Under the pieces are notes generated by a model. It saw only the letters and a program-made list of their open reading frames with translations. It ran no database searches and was not told the DNA's origin. The translations under genes and the position numbers were made by a program. Of a stretch of DNA of 64,000 nucleotides, positions 20,159 to 29,589 are shown piece after piece. This DNA is from Acinetobacter puyangensis. GTDB lineage: Bacteria; Pseudomonadota; Gammaproteobacteria; Pseudomonadales; Moraxellaceae. The stretch is taken from NCBI RefSeq assembly GCF_900096995.1, contig NZ_OANT01000003.1:124001-188000 (forward strand), read 5' to 3'. Each line of letters opens with the position of its first letter. Position 1 is the stretch's first letter.

Positions 20159-20189
20159 CATTCTGCAATAAATAGTTCGCGATAATTGC

Positions 20190-20219
20190 AATAAAAGCAG
20201 CCATAGGGCTGCTTTTATT
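20190..20219 (+). terminator. Terminator of glnK-amtB
   Basis: AATAAAAGCAGCC/GGCTGCTTTTATT perfect stem, four-base loop and T-rich tail, 31 bases after the amtB stop. Confidence 0.9.
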
Positions 20220-20313
20220 TTGTCTGAATTGCTGGGAAGACTGAATACAAGTTCTATCATTTTCGGTTTTTTGCTACACTAGGCTATCTGTCAAATAGAT
20301 GTTTTCTTAAACC

Positions 20314-20796
20314 ATGCATTGTCCTTTTTGTGATACACCTGATAGTAAAGTCATCGACTCTCGCCTTGCTGCACAAGGTGCGCAAATTCGTCGCCGTCGA
20401 GAGTGTATGAAGTGTGGTGAACGCTTTACAACTTTTGAGAGTTATGAGGTGGTCATGCCACGGGTGATTAAATCAAATGGCAAAAATGAGCCGTTTGATG
20501 AACAAAAATTACGTCGTTCGTTGATGCATGCCTTACAGAAACGTCCTGTCACGCAAGAGCAAATAGAAGAAACCTTATCAAATATCCAGCAAAGAATCCG
20601 TCGTTTGGGTGAACGAGATGTAAAATCCTTGACGATTGGAGAAATTGTGATGCAATCACTTTATGTTTTGGATCATGTTGCGTATGTGCGTTTTGCTTCG
20701 GTATATCATGATTTCCAGAATGTGGATGCTTTTCGTAAACAGATTGAGCAGATGCAGCAACGTGAATCTAACCATTTACTTGAGCAAACAAAATAA
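20314..20796 (+). CDS. nrdR: Ribonucleotide reductase repressor NrdR
   Basis: This nucleotide-sensing repressor of ribonucleotide reductase genes has a zinc ribbon (Cys3, Cys6, Cys31, Cys34; [17 protein letters not shown] and [12 protein letters not shown]) and an ATP-cone domain ([20 protein letters not shown], residues 50-138). The 160 residues are slightly longer than usual, owing to a polar tail. Its stop overlaps the ribD start (ATAATG), so it leads the riboflavin operon, a common arrangement in Gammaproteobacteria. Confidence 0.96.
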   Translation: MHCPFCDTPDSKVIDSRLAAQGAQIRRRRECMKCGERFTTFESYEVVMPRVIKSNGKNEPFDEQKLRRSLMHALQKRPVTQEQIEETLSNIQQRIRRLGERDVKSLTIGEIVMQSLYVLDHVAYVRFASVYHDFQNVDAFRKQIEQMQQRESNHLLEQTK

Positions 20797-21866
20797 TGTC
20801 TGAACATGAAAAATGGATGGCTGAGGCACTGGCACAAGCCAAAACGGCAATTTATCGGGCGCGTCCTAATCCTGCTGTAGGTTGTGTTATCGTTAAAAAT
20901 GACAGGATAATTGGACGTGGTGCTACAGCGCCTGTTGGAGGTTCACATGCGGAAGTTTTTGCCCTAGCAGAAGCAGGCGAACAGGCCGAAGGTGCAACGG
21001 CTTATGTGACATTAGAACCTTGTGCGCATTATGGTCGCACACCACCGTGTGCGGAAGCCTTGGTTAAGGCCAAAGTCGCCAAAGTTGTAATCGCAACGCT
21101 GGATCCGAATCCATTGGTTGCAGGGAAAGGCCAGGCGATTTTGCAACAGGCAGGTATTGAAACAGTTGTCGGTGTACTTGAGTCACAGGCGATTGAATTA
21201 AATCGTGGTTTTCTTAAAGTGATGGCTGGTGGATTGCCCTATGTACGTTTAAAAATTGCTGCCAGTCTCGATGGCCGTACTGCAATGGCATCGGGTGAAT
21301 CAAAATGGATTACCGGGGAAGCAGCCCGTCAGGATGTACAGCATTTTCGTGCGATGAGCGGGGCAGTCATCACTGGAATAGAAACAATTCTTACCGATGA
21401 TGCCGAGCTTAATGTAAGACATTTAGCAAATATTGATTTAAATCAGATTGTTCAACCTTATCGTATTATTTTGGATCGCCAAGGCCGTCTGTCTCTAGAT
21501 GCCAAAGTTTTACAAAATCCTGAAACGGTGATGGTGATGACGCCATATCGTGAAGATTTAGTTAAGCTGGGTGTGCTACAATTGCCAGTCCAGTCATTAA
21601 CTGATTTACTGACGCTGCTTAAATCACAGTATCAGATTTATGATGTGTTGGTCGAAGCAGGTGCAACTCTAGTGAGTAGTTTTTTGACGGAAAAATTGGT
21701 GGATGAGGTAATTCAATACATTGCACCGATGTATTTGGGTCAAACTGCTCGTCCACTCAATCAATTGATGTTTAGCACGATGCAACAGCGTTTAAATTTA
21801 AATTTATTTGAAATTACTCAAATTCATCCCGATGTCCGTTTAAGACTAAAACCTATTTACGAGTAA
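20796..21866 (+). CDS. ribD: Riboflavin biosynthesis deaminase/reductase RibD
   Basis: This bifunctional enzyme performs the second and third steps from GTP cyclohydrolase product toward riboflavin. The N-terminal deaminase has His51-Ala-Glu53 (SHAEVFAL) and the zinc cysteines Cys76 and Cys85 in EPCAHYGRTPPC. The C-terminal reductase begins near residue 148 (VRLKIAASLDGRTA, then GESKWITGEAAR). The 356 residues are normal. It overlaps nrdR by one base and is followed after two bases by an adenine methylase gene. Confidence 0.95.
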   Translation: MSEHEKWMAEALAQAKTAIYRARPNPAVGCVIVKNDRIIGRGATAPVGGSHAEVFALAEAGEQAEGATAYVTLEPCAHYGRTPPCAEALVKAKVAKVVIATLDPNPLVAGKGQAILQQAGIETVVGVLESQAIELNRGFLKVMAGGLPYVRLKIAASLDGRTAMASGESKWITGEAARQDVQHFRAMSGAVITGIETILTDDAELNVRHLANIDLNQIVQPYRIILDRQGRLSLDAKVLQNPETVMVMTPYREDLVKLGVLQLPVQSLTDLLTLLKSQYQIYDVLVEAGATLVSSFLTEKLVDEVIQYIAPMYLGQTARPLNQLMFSTMQQRLNLNLFEITQIHPDVRLRLKPIYE

Positions 21867-21868
21867 TC

Positions 21869-23164
21869 ATGACTGCCGAAGCCTCCGTATATCATAAGCG
21901 TCGTCATGCTGCACGTACTACAGATGAGTATTTATTTCATCAACTTGTTCCCTATCTAGGCAACAAACGTCGTCTATTGCACCTGATTTTTGAAGCTTTG
22001 GAACAAACCGGCACCTTGGAGCGCAAAAAAGGCAAAGCTGCACCTATATTCGTTGATTTTTTTGCGGGGAGTGGGGTGGTATCACGGCTTGCCCGGCAGA
22101 ATGGTTATCGGGTGATTGCCAATGACTGGGAACCTTATAGTCATGCTCTAAATCATGCATTATTGGCATGTGTTGAAGCGCCTGAATTTAAACAGTTGGG
22201 TGGCTATCAAGCAGCAATTGATTATTTGAATCGTTTACCTGAGGTTAAAGGCTGGGTCACGCATAACCTGTGTCCTCGTAATGATGATATTTATGATCCA
22301 AGTCGTGATCGATTGTTTTTTAAACGTCGTAATGGCATGCGTATTGATGCCATTCGTCAGCAAATTGCTACATGGCAAACACAGGGTGCAATTGATTCGG
22401 TTGAGATGAGTGCATTGCTTGCACCCCTATTATATTCGGCTAGTTTTGTCAGTAATACCAGTGGGGTATTTAAAAGTTTTCATCAAGGCTGGGGTGGGAA
22501 AACCAAAACAGCTTTGGAGCGCATCGACTCCTTACTTTGGCTTACGCCGAGTAAATTTTGTGAAATAGGTGATCCTGCAAGATTGCAGGCAGAAATGTGG
22601 TGTGTAGATGCCCAGCATCTTGCCAATCAAATGACAGATTTTGAAGTGGATGTAGCATATCTTGATCCACCGTATAATCAGCATGCCTATAGCAGTAACT
22701 ATCATGTCTTAAATTCATTGACTTTGTGGGATCAGGTGGATTTACCTTCGCCTGATACCAAGGGTTTCAAAAGCGGTATTGATCGTGCGTGGCGTAAACA
22801 ACGTCCGAGTGCCTATAACTCATCCAAACATGCCAAAGAAGCTTATCAAAAATTATTGGCAACGGTAAATGCACGCTATATTCTCACCAGCTATAGTACA
22901 GATGGTAATATTTCGCCTACGGATTTACTGGAAGCTAATCTGGCACGTGGCAAGGTGATGTTATTAACGCAGGATGTACCACGTTACCGAGTTAGTAAAC
23001 AACGCCAGTCCGAACGTGCCAGAGTACTCGAATTTATTGTGATTACTGATACACACGCAAAGTCGGGACCGCCATTACGACAATTACTGGGACAGTTGTA
23101 TCATTTTGCAGAATTAGGTGGCGTGGATACCAGTGGACCCAATACCCAATTGGCATTGTGGTAA
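21869..23164 (+). CDS. Orphan D12-class DNA adenine methyltransferase
   Basis: The 431-residue product is of the D12 (Dam/M.FokI-type) N6-adenine methyltransferase class. It has motif X-like YLGNKRRLLHL (residues 29-39), SAM-binding motif I VDFFAGSGVVSRLARQ (Phe64-Gly69), ANDWEPYS, and catalytic motif IV DPPY at 266-269 followed by NQHAYSSNYH. A basic C-terminal segment is present. No restriction endonuclease gene adjoins. It starts two bases after the ribD stop and is followed by ribE, so it is very probably co-transcribed with riboflavin genes. The recognition sequence is unknown; an RNA substrate cannot be excluded. Confidence 0.85.
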   Translation: MTAEASVYHKRRHAARTTDEYLFHQLVPYLGNKRRLLHLIFEALEQTGTLERKKGKAAPIFVDFFAGSGVVSRLARQNGYRVIANDWEPYSHALNHALLACVEAPEFKQLGGYQAAIDYLNRLPEVKGWVTHNLCPRNDDIYDPSRDRLFFKRRNGMRIDAIRQQIATWQTQGAIDSVEMSALLAPLLYSASFVSNTSGVFKSFHQGWGGKTKTALERIDSLLWLTPSKFCEIGDPARLQAEMWCVDAQHLANQMTDFEVDVAYLDPPYNQHAYSSNYHVLNSLTLWDQVDLPSPDTKGFKSGIDRAWRKQRPSAYNSSKHAKEAYQKLLATVNARYILTSYSTDGNISPTDLLEANLARGKVMLLTQDVPRYRVSKQRQSERARVLEFIVITDTHAKSGPPLRQLLGQLYHFAELGGVDTSGPNTQLALW

Positions 23165-23226
23165 TGTGAAAAATTGCAAACAACTAAATATATACATCAT
23201 TTCGTGATTAAAATGGGAAGTCATTC

Positions 23227-23886
23227 ATGTTTACCGGAATTATTGAAAGTTTAGCCAAGGTTCAGAGTATTCAGAACGTTGGGGGTGATGTACGCCTACG
23301 GATCCAAACGACTATGGATATGTCCGATGTAAATTTAGGTGATTCTATTGCGACCAATGGCATTTGTTTGACCGTCATTGACTTTGGTTCGGATTGGTAT
23401 GTAGCAGATGTTTCCAGAGAAAGTTTAAATCGCACGACCTTGACCGACTGGAAAAGCGGACAAACGGTGAATGTGGAAAAAGCCATGCTGCCAACTACCC
23501 GTTTTGGTGGGCATATTGTTAGTGGCCATGTGGATGGTATAGGGGAAATTAGCGTATTACGGCAGGATGCACGTTCACTTTATTTTGAAATTACTACACC
23601 TACAGAACTGGCAAAATATCTGGCAGAAAAAGGTTCAATTACAGTTGACGGTATTAGTCTGACGATTAACCATTTACGTGGCAATATACTAAGTCTAAAT
23701 CTGATTCCACATACTGCCGAAAGAACCAATATTCATACATGGAAACTGGGCAGCAAGGTTAATCTCGAAGTTGACATCCTCGCCCGCTATCTTGAAAGAT
23801 TACTACTAGGGGATAAAGCTGCCAAACAAGAAAGTGGCTCAAATCTCAGTATGGCATTTTTGGCGCAGAATGGCTTTTTAAAATAG
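23227..23886 (+). CDS. ribE: Riboflavin synthase alpha chain
   Basis: It dismutates two 6,7-dimethyl-8-ribityllumazine molecules to riboflavin. The 219-residue product consists of two tandem lumazine-binding repeats, starting MFTGIIESLAKV and FGGHIVSGHVDGIG, with SITVDGISLTIN in the second. Start ATG 23227. It is the last rib gene of the cluster, separated from the methylase by 62 bases. A long-stem inverted repeat lies downstream at 23924-23988. Note that riboflavin synthase is called ribE or ribC in different species. Confidence 0.95.
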   Translation: MFTGIIESLAKVQSIQNVGGDVRLRIQTTMDMSDVNLGDSIATNGICLTVIDFGSDWYVADVSRESLNRTTLTDWKSGQTVNVEKAMLPTTRFGGHIVSGHVDGIGEISVLRQDARSLYFEITTPTELAKYLAEKGSITVDGISLTINHLRGNILSLNLIPHTAERTNIHTWKLGSKVNLEVDILARYLERLLLGDKAAKQESGSNLSMAFLAQNGFLK

Positions 23887-23923
23887 CAATTTAGCAAACA
23901 AATAAACTGGTTCAAACAACTCG

Positions 23924-23988
23924 TTAAGACAAAAGGCTAATTTCATCATATAAGATGATCGCTTAAGGTGTTTATTTCCTTGTCTTAA
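23924..23988. repeat. Long-loop inverted repeat after ribE
   Basis: TTAAGACAA (23924-23932) and TTGTCTTAA (23980-23988) are perfect complements enclosing a smaller TCATC/GATGA hairpin. It may act as an RNA structure ending the rib transcript or lie in the promoter region of the next small gene. Confidence 0.4.
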
Positions 23989-24004
23989 AAGGTACGATTG
24001 CAAA

Positions 24005-24163
24005 ATGAGACGTATCTTATATATTGCTATTTTTAGCCTCATATTTTTATTGATTGGACTGTTTTTGCAGTTTTATCTGATAGAAGCACTACCTATTGCC
24101 TTGCTGGGTGGATGTTTAGGGTGGGCTGTAGCTGAATTTAGACGAGAAACCAATAAAGCTTAA
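24005..24163 (+). CDS. 52-residue membrane protein
   Basis: A short open frame beginning MRRILYIAIFSLIFLL, with a second hydrophobic stretch ending LLGGCLGWAVAEF and a charged tail RRETNKA. The basic start, two hydrophobic segments and charged end make it a credible small membrane protein, but the ribosome-binding site is weak. It lies between ribE and the capsule locus. Comparative conservation would be needed to be sure it is real. Confidence 0.5.
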   Translation: MRRILYIAIFSLIFLLIGLFLQFYLIEALPIALLGGCLGWAVAEFRRETNKA

Positions 24164-24267
24164 TGAAATGCTTAAAATAACAGGTGTTTATCTCTGTCTG
24201 TTATTCTGCTCTTATTAAACACTCTTGATTTGATGATCATTTGATCCAAAGATTCTGAGAAATAATG

Positions 24268-24307
24268 AAGCCATCATTGCTAAAGATTTAAATAGCAATG
24301 ATGGCTT
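24268..24307 (-). terminator. Terminator at the 3' end of the wza-wzb-wzc transcript
   Basis: AAGCCATCATTGCTA/TAGCAATGATGGCTT is a perfect 15-bp stem with a 10-base loop, 24 bases beyond the wzc stop. It is followed on the minus strand by a T-rich stretch. Confidence 0.8.
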
Positions 24308-24331
24308 AAGCTAATCTATGAATAGATAAGT

Positions 24332-26521
24332 TTAATCATCCTTATGTGACTTGTATGCATAGGCATAATTGTAATTATAACCATAGCCGGAACTACGTTG
24401 CACATCGTTAAAGATTACACCAGTAACTTTGGCTCCGGCATGTTCAAAACGATTCACTGTTAATTCAAGTTCTTTAATATTAGTTTGGCCAAAACGTGCC
24501 AGTAGCAGATTAATGCCGACATATTGTGAAATGATAATAGAATCGGTTACTGCCAGTACTGGCGGTGTGTCGATAATAATATGATCATATTGCGTAGATA
24601 ATTCCTCCAAAAGACTCTTGAACTTTTCGGAGCTAAGAAGTTCGGCTGGATTTTTAGGGCTTTTACCACGACTGATAAAAAACAGGTTTTCTACAGTAGA
24701 CTGGTGAGTAATATCTTCTAAAGTATTATCACCGATTAAATATTCGACTACACCGGGATAGGCATCGATATTAAAGTATTTATGAATATAACCACGACGT
24801 AAATCCGCATCAATTAATAAAGTGCGTTTACCGTTTTGTGCAAAAATAGTGGCGAGGTTGGTGGCAATAAAAGATTTACCCAGCTCTGGTGCTGGCCCAC
24901 TAATCATGATGATATTGTTTTTTGCATTTTCTAGTGCAAAATGAATTGCGGTACGAATACTACGCAGGCTTTCAATGGCAATATCATCACCGTGTTTAAC
25001 CGCCAAAATAGGTAGGGTCTTTTTCTTTCTTAAAACAGAAAGTCGACTTTCTTGTAACGGTGAACGCGGTACCGTGGCATAAACAGGCAAGTTCAGATCT
25101 TTTTCAATTTGTGTTGCATCTTTAATTCCAGATCTGAATAAGTTACGTAGGAAAGCAATAAGTACCCCGATAAAACCACCGACAAAAATTGAAAGTATTA
25201 AGATAATTAATTTTTTAGGTTTAATTGGGTTAACCGGTTCGACTGCGGTATCAATAATGCGTACACTGCCAATCTCACCAGCTTTGGAAATCTGTAGTTG
25301 TTGATAACTTCTAAGCAATTCTGTATAGAGTTCTGTTTGAACCTCAACATCTCGATATAATTGCATATAGCGACGCTGTAATTCGGGCAATCGATTAATT
25401 GATTGTTGTAATTCTGCAATTTTGTCATTGACTGTTTTTAACTGGGAGTTAATTTCGGCCATTAATGGATGATCGGATGTGTATCTGGCAGCCATTTCAG
25501 CTTGTTTTTGTTGCAATTCGAGTTTTACTGTTTCGAGTGCAATATTTTGTTTTAAAAATAGTTCGGATTCGGCAGTCACATCGACTGTTTGATTTTTTTG
25601 TCGGAAGTCATTAAAGACTATTTCAGCTTGCGTTAATTGTTGCTTTAATTCAGGCAATTTTTTATTTAAAAATTCCAGGGTTTGCTCTGATTCTAGCGAC
25701 TTACGTTCAATATTTTGTCGATGATAAACTGTTAAAATATTGTTTAGTACCTGCGTGATATGGGTCTTATCTTCACCTTGATAATCTAGTCCAATCACTC
25801 CAGTTGTTTTTCCTCTTTCAGCAGCCGAATAAGAATTTTTTATTGAATTTACTGCTGTAGGTAGAGCCTGTTTTACGATGTTAAAATCATGTTGAGGAAT
25901 TCGTTTTGACTGAATCTGAACAGTCCATAAACCGGCAGAGGAGTTAAGAGTATTTTTTTGATTTAAACGACCTTTAAGTAAAATCTCTTTATCTTGATTA
26001 CTCAGGGTAAATTGATTATTTCCTATAAATTTTAGGGTTAAAGTTTTATCCAGATAATATGCAGGTACTTCTAAAGTGTTGATGGTGAAAGAAGATAGTT
26101 TGTTTTGATAGGCTACGCCATCAGAAGTATATTTTAATATATTTTCTTCATGTGTAATCAAGCGAGATAACAAGGTGTCCTGATTATCCTTAATATGTAT
26201 ATCCAGATTAAGATCTTTAACCACCCTTCCTAAAATCATGCGTGAGTTTAAAATTTCAATTTCGGCTTGTGTTAGAGATTTTCCGCCAATACTACCATCA
26301 CCAAGTTGACCAAGTAGTGCTGCAGATGCTGCGCTTTTACCCTCTTCTACTTGAACTAGTGCGTCAACAGAATATATATCAGATGCAACACGTAAATAAA
26401 GTAATGCGCAAATTAAACTTAAAATAATGCATAGCGTAATGATTTTCCATTGTGCGATTAAAGAAAAAAATAATTCTCTTATATCAATTGTATCATCTGC
26501 TACTTGTGAGTTTTGAGTCAT
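24332..26521 (-). CDS. wzc: Capsule tyrosine kinase/co-polymerase Wzc
   Basis: This inner-membrane bacterial tyrosine kinase controls chain length and export in Wzy-dependent capsule synthesis, working with Wza. The 729-residue product has an N-terminal Wzz domain with a membrane helix near 30-50, a periplasmic coiled coil, and a second helix (LIILILSIFVGGFIGVLIAFL). The cytosolic kinase has Walker A GPAPELGKSF (about 540-550), Walker A' TLLIDADLRRG and Walker B IIIDTPPVL. The tail has six tyrosines in alternating positions (GYGYNYNYAYAYK), the autophosphorylation cluster. It is last in wza-wzb-wzc. Confidence 0.95.
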   Translation of the reverse strand: MTQNSQVADDTIDIRELFFSLIAQWKIITLCIILSLICALLYLRVASDIYSVDALVQVEEGKSAASAALLGQLGDGSIGGKSLTQAEIEILNSRMILGRVVKDLNLDIHIKDNQDTLLSRLITHEENILKYTSDGVAYQNKLSSFTINTLEVPAYYLDKTLTLKFIGNNQFTLSNQDKEILLKGRLNQKNTLNSSAGLWTVQIQSKRIPQHDFNIVKQALPTAVNSIKNSYSAAERGKTTGVIGLDYQGEDKTHITQVLNNILTVYHRQNIERKSLESEQTLEFLNKKLPELKQQLTQAEIVFNDFRQKNQTVDVTAESELFLKQNIALETVKLELQQKQAEMAARYTSDHPLMAEINSQLKTVNDKIAELQQSINRLPELQRRYMQLYRDVEVQTELYTELLRSYQQLQISKAGEIGSVRIIDTAVEPVNPIKPKKLIILILSIFVGGFIGVLIAFLRNLFRSGIKDATQIEKDLNLPVYATVPRSPLQESRLSVLRKKKTLPILAVKHGDDIAIESLRSIRTAIHFALENAKNNIIMISGPAPELGKSFIATNLATIFAQNGKRTLLIDADLRRGYIHKYFNIDAYPGVVEYLIGDNTLEDITHQSTVENLFFISRGKSPKNPAELLSSEKFKSLLEELSTQYDHIIIDTPPVLAVTDSIIISQYVGINLLLARFGQTNIKELELTVNRFEHAGAKVTGVIFNDVQRSSGYGYNYNYAYAYKSHKDD

Positions 26522-26542
26522 GGCGAATACAACTATTTTAAA

Positions 26543-26971
26543 TTAAATATGTGATGCCCAGTCTTGGACATAAGATTGAATATTAAGGCAAGTTTGATCA
26601 AAAAAAGCCTGATCATGCTGGTATGGATCCTGTACATTGCGATTTTGCCAGTGCCCCAGTCGAAAGGTTTTCCCTTTGGCAAAAGGCCAAGTCTGTTCCA
26701 GATGTACTTGTTGGTTATTACTCATGACCAAAATTAAATTGGCTTTTTTAATTAAATCTGCATTGAGCTTTCTGGCAACATGTGGACGCATATCAATATT
26801 TAAACGATCCATACAATGAATGGCTTTGTCATCAGCCGGATGTCCAGTCAAACCGGAGATTCCTGCCGAGCTGATGAATAAATGCGGGAACTGTTGTTTA
26901 AAAAAATATTCTGCCATGGGACTCCTACATATATTTCCCACACACACTATCAGTATATTCTCAATCTTCAT
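26543..26971 (-). CDS. wzb: Low-molecular-weight tyrosine phosphatase Wzb
   Basis: This cytosolic phosphatase removes phosphate from the Wzc tyrosine tail, cycling capsule assembly. The 142-residue product has the P-loop IVCVGNICRSPMAE (Cys10, Arg16) and the general-acid Asp in VQDPYQHD near residue 118. Length fits the family. It lies 1 base after wza and 21 bases before wzc, forming a tight operon. Confidence 0.95.
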   Translation of the reverse strand: MKIENILIVCVGNICRSPMAEYFFKQQFPHLFISSAGISGLTGHPADDKAIHCMDRLNIDMRPHVARKLNADLIKKANLILVMSNNQQVHLEQTWPFAKGKTFRLGHWQNRNVQDPYQHDQAFFDQTCLNIQSYVQDWASHI

Positions 26972-26972
26972 A

Positions 26973-28076
26973 TTAATTCCCTAATCGATCAAATGAATAG
27001 ATGGCATTAGAGAATGGAACAATCTGATTCACAATACGCTGCCAACGGGTCAATCCTGTCGCATCAATATAAACAATATCATTTTTTTGCATTTGGAACT
27101 GATTGGCTAGTGCCAGATTACCAAGACTACTTAGGTTTAACTGATAAATCGTTGATGTTCGGGCTTGTAAATTCGATCGCATAATATAGATACGGGAGGC
27201 ACTGGCAGAATAAGGGCTAATACCAGCACTTTCACCGAGTACGTCACTTAAGGTCATACCTTGATCACGTAATGATAATGCCTGACTCTTATTAGACTCC
27301 CCCATGACATAGAGTTTTTGGTCCTGTTTAGTGTTGACATAAATCGTATCGTTTGGCTGGATCAATAATTTATGCAAGGAATAGCCATTTTTTTCAAGAT
27401 TAATCGCATTTAAGTCGTAAGTTATCCCATTACGAATGAGCTGAATGGATGTATTGTCTCCGGTTTGGGAGTTCACACCGCCTGCCATACTCAGTGCGGT
27501 ATAAACACTAATCGGTTGGTCATTTAAAGTGTATTGCCCACTTTTCATGACTTGGCCGTTGACATAATAACGGTTACCTTCATAGGACAACACTCGAGTG
27601 ATAACGTCTGGTGTTTTTAAATATTTGGCAAATTGTCTTTTTAATAATTGATTAAGTTCCGGTACGGTTTTACCTGTTGCTTTAACCTGTCCTAATAAGG
27701 GTAGTGAAATATACCCATTACTATCAATCGAAAAACCAATACTTTGGGCATTAGTTGCATTAGTCGTAATAGGTGGAATTAATTCAGGATATGCCCATAG
27801 TTGAATGGATAGAATATCACCCGGACTTAGGCGATATAGATAATGTTGATTACGAAACAAGTGAGAAAAATTGGTGTTAGATATGCTTGAAGTCGCAGTG
27901 ATTGAAGGAATATTATCCTGATTGAGTTGCACAACATTAATGTCTGCACCTTGCTCAGTGCGAATCTCACCCTGTTCCGGCAAATCATATGTTTGTAGAC
28001 CGGGTGCAATTACACAACCGGATAAAGTTACAATGCAGGATGCGAATAGTAATAAAGCTGATTTTTTTTTAAGCAC
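26973..28076 (-). CDS. wza: Outer-membrane polysaccharide export lipoprotein Wza
   Basis: This octameric outer-membrane translocon exports capsule. The 367-residue product has a lipoprotein signal with lipobox LSGC (Cys21). A poly-export domain (YRLSPGDILSIQLWAYPEL) and SLBB repeats follow (YYVNGQVMKSGQY and KLYVMGESNKSQ). The C-terminal helix region LTRWQRIVNQIVPFSNAIY forms the barrel in E. coli Wza. It is first in the leftward wza-wzb-wzc operon; the 5' region faces the transposon scar. Confidence 0.95.
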   Translation of the reverse strand: MLKKKSALLLFASCIVTLSGCVIAPGLQTYDLPEQGEIRTEQGADINVVQLNQDNIPSITATSSISNTNFSHLFRNQHYLYRLSPGDILSIQLWAYPELIPPITTNATNAQSIGFSIDSNGYISLPLLGQVKATGKTVPELNQLLKRQFAKYLKTPDVITRVLSYEGNRYYVNGQVMKSGQYTLNDQPISVYTALSMAGGVNSQTGDNTSIQLIRNGITYDLNAINLEKNGYSLHKLLIQPNDTIYVNTKQDQKLYVMGESNKSQALSLRDQGMTLSDVLGESAGISPYSASASRIYIMRSNLQARTSTIYQLNLSSLGNLALANQFQMQKNDIVYIDATGLTRWQRIVNQIVPFSNAIYSFDRLGN

Positions 28077-28450
28077 ATTGAAACCCTATGATTCTAATTA
28101 AAGTTGTTAGATAATCAGAATTATAAATGTCTTTGTCACACAAATCTAGTTTTACGCAATTTTAATAGTAATTAAATTATCTTTTATTAAATTAATTTTT
28201 TGAAAAATTTATCATTTTTTCTCTTTAAGTTAAATTTTTTGATCGAATAGTCGAGGGTAGTTCCAGAAAAATTCGAATTTTGTAAGATATATACTTTGAT
28301 TTTAGTAAAATAATTATATGAATTAAAAATTTATGTAATTTTTTTGTAAGCCAATTATTATGTATTGTAGTGTTATTTGGTTTTTAGTAAGTTTGATTTA
28401 ATTTGAGAATAATACATTTAAAATAGAAATAGTAAGGTCAACTTACATTT
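28077..28450. other. AT-rich spacer upstream of wza
   Basis: About 370 bp with no supportable gene and very high A+T. It should contain the leftward promoter of wza-wzb-wzc. I find no convincing JUMPStart/ops sequence. The right edge runs into degraded IS3-type sequence. Confidence 0.5.
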
Positions 28451-28452
28451 GA

Positions 28453-28608
28453 ACAATACGCATCTTAGACTTAGAACGAGAAAATAAATAGCTAAGGGAA
28501 GCGAATGATATTTTAAAAAAAGCACATGAATACTTTCTCACAGGACCGCCCTGAGAAGAATACAAAGTAATCAAAGATTTTGCTATGAATAATATAGTCA
28601 GATCATGA
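28453..28608 (+). pseudogene. IS3-family transposase relic, segment 1 (orfA end / orfB start)
   Basis: One frame reads RILDLERENK-stop-LREANDILKKAHEYF, then a stop, then EEYKVIKDF. The LEREN...LR.AN.ILKKA..YF pattern is the leucine-zipper end of IS3-type OrfA, here broken by stops at 28489-28491 and 28552-28554. The following KVIKDF matches the start region of OrfB. It continues after the IS630 insertion (29590-29744) and after the IS1595 insertion (30538-30847). Confidence 0.7.
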
Positions 28609-28696
28609 AAAAATACATACAGGAAAAATTCATAAGTAATTTAATTTAAAGGTGTTTTTTGAAACTAGTTTATGGGGTTAATAGTGATTTGACTAT

Positions 28697-29586
28697 ATAT
28701 AGTCAAACTGTTATAAATAACATACAATAACCAAATGAGTTACTCAGAACATTTTAGAAAGAAAGTATTGGCTAAGCTTGAGGAAGGATATTCCATTCGA
28801 GCCGTCGCGATAATTCGAAATTGACAAAAACACGATTGTTAAATGGAAAAAACGTATAGAGATCAAAAGAACTCGCCCAGGTAAACCATCCAAAATTGAT
28901 GATGATGCTCTACGAGCAGATGTGGAAAAATATCCGGATGATTATCAATATGAACGTGCAGCACGTTTTGATTGTGGTGTATCATCTATAGGTGATGCCT
29001 TAAGGCGTTTAAGGATTACAGTTAAAAAAAGAACTTACACCATACGCAAGCAAAGCTAGAAATCAGACAACAATACCTGAAAAAGCTAGACCGATTAAAG
29101 GTCAAACATCCTATTGTTTATATTGATGAAAGTGGCTTCAGATCGCATGAACACAGACCTTACGGTTACTCCAAGCAAGGGACGCCTTGTTTTGGGACAT
29201 ATAATTGGCAATTAAAGAACCAAACCAATGCTATAGGTGCAATTTACCAAGGTCAGTTATTTGCAGTAGGTTTATTTGATTGTAAGATAAATTCTGATGT
29301 ATTTCATTTTTGGGTAAAACAGTTTCTTATTCCAGAATTACTAAACAACAGCGTGGTTGTTATGGATAATGCCACATTTCATAAGAGAGCAGATATATAA
29401 GAACTGTTAATCAAACATGGGCATCAAATTTTATGGTTACCCGCTTATAGTCCTGATCTTAATCCTATAGAAAAAATGTGGGCATGGGTGAAGAAGAAAA
29501 GGAAAGAATGGTTAGTCGATTCGATTGATGTATTATTCCAATTGTTTTTTCATGTTTGTATGAGGTTTTAGACGGATCTACTATAT
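28697..29586 (+). mobile_element. Decayed IS630-type insertion sequence
   Basis: The ends form imperfect 31-bp inverted repeats: 28697-28727 against 29556-29586, with ATATAGT at the tips and CATACAA inside, matching at 21 of 31 positions. TA dinucleotides flank both ends, as expected for the TA target of this family. It carries one damaged transposase gene. It is inserted inside an older IS3-type relic. Confidence 0.75.
28735..29571 (+). pseudogene. IS630-family transposase, frameshifted and nonsense-mutated
   Basis: The N-terminal helix-turn-helix (MSYSEHFRKKVLAKLEEGYS) is followed by DDE motifs VYIDESGFRSHEHRPYGYS, VVVMDNATFHKRA and PAYSPDLNPIEKMWAWVKKK. A one-base loss near 28812, another near 29038 and an in-frame TAA at 29398-29400 (where a Gln codon is expected) break the reading frame, so the gene is dead. 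The protein family moves DNA by DDE chemistry into TA sites. Confidence 0.85.
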
Positions 29587-29589
29587 TGG

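Noticed and set aside
20159..20795. FMN riboswitch before the riboflavin genes
   Set aside because: The spacer before nrdR is short, holds the amtB terminator, and shows no conserved RFN element pieces.
28077..28450. JUMPStart/ops element searched for upstream of wza
   Set aside because: The nearest likeness, GAGGGTAGTTCC near 28250, matches the ops consensus poorly and lies on the plus strand, away from wza transcription.
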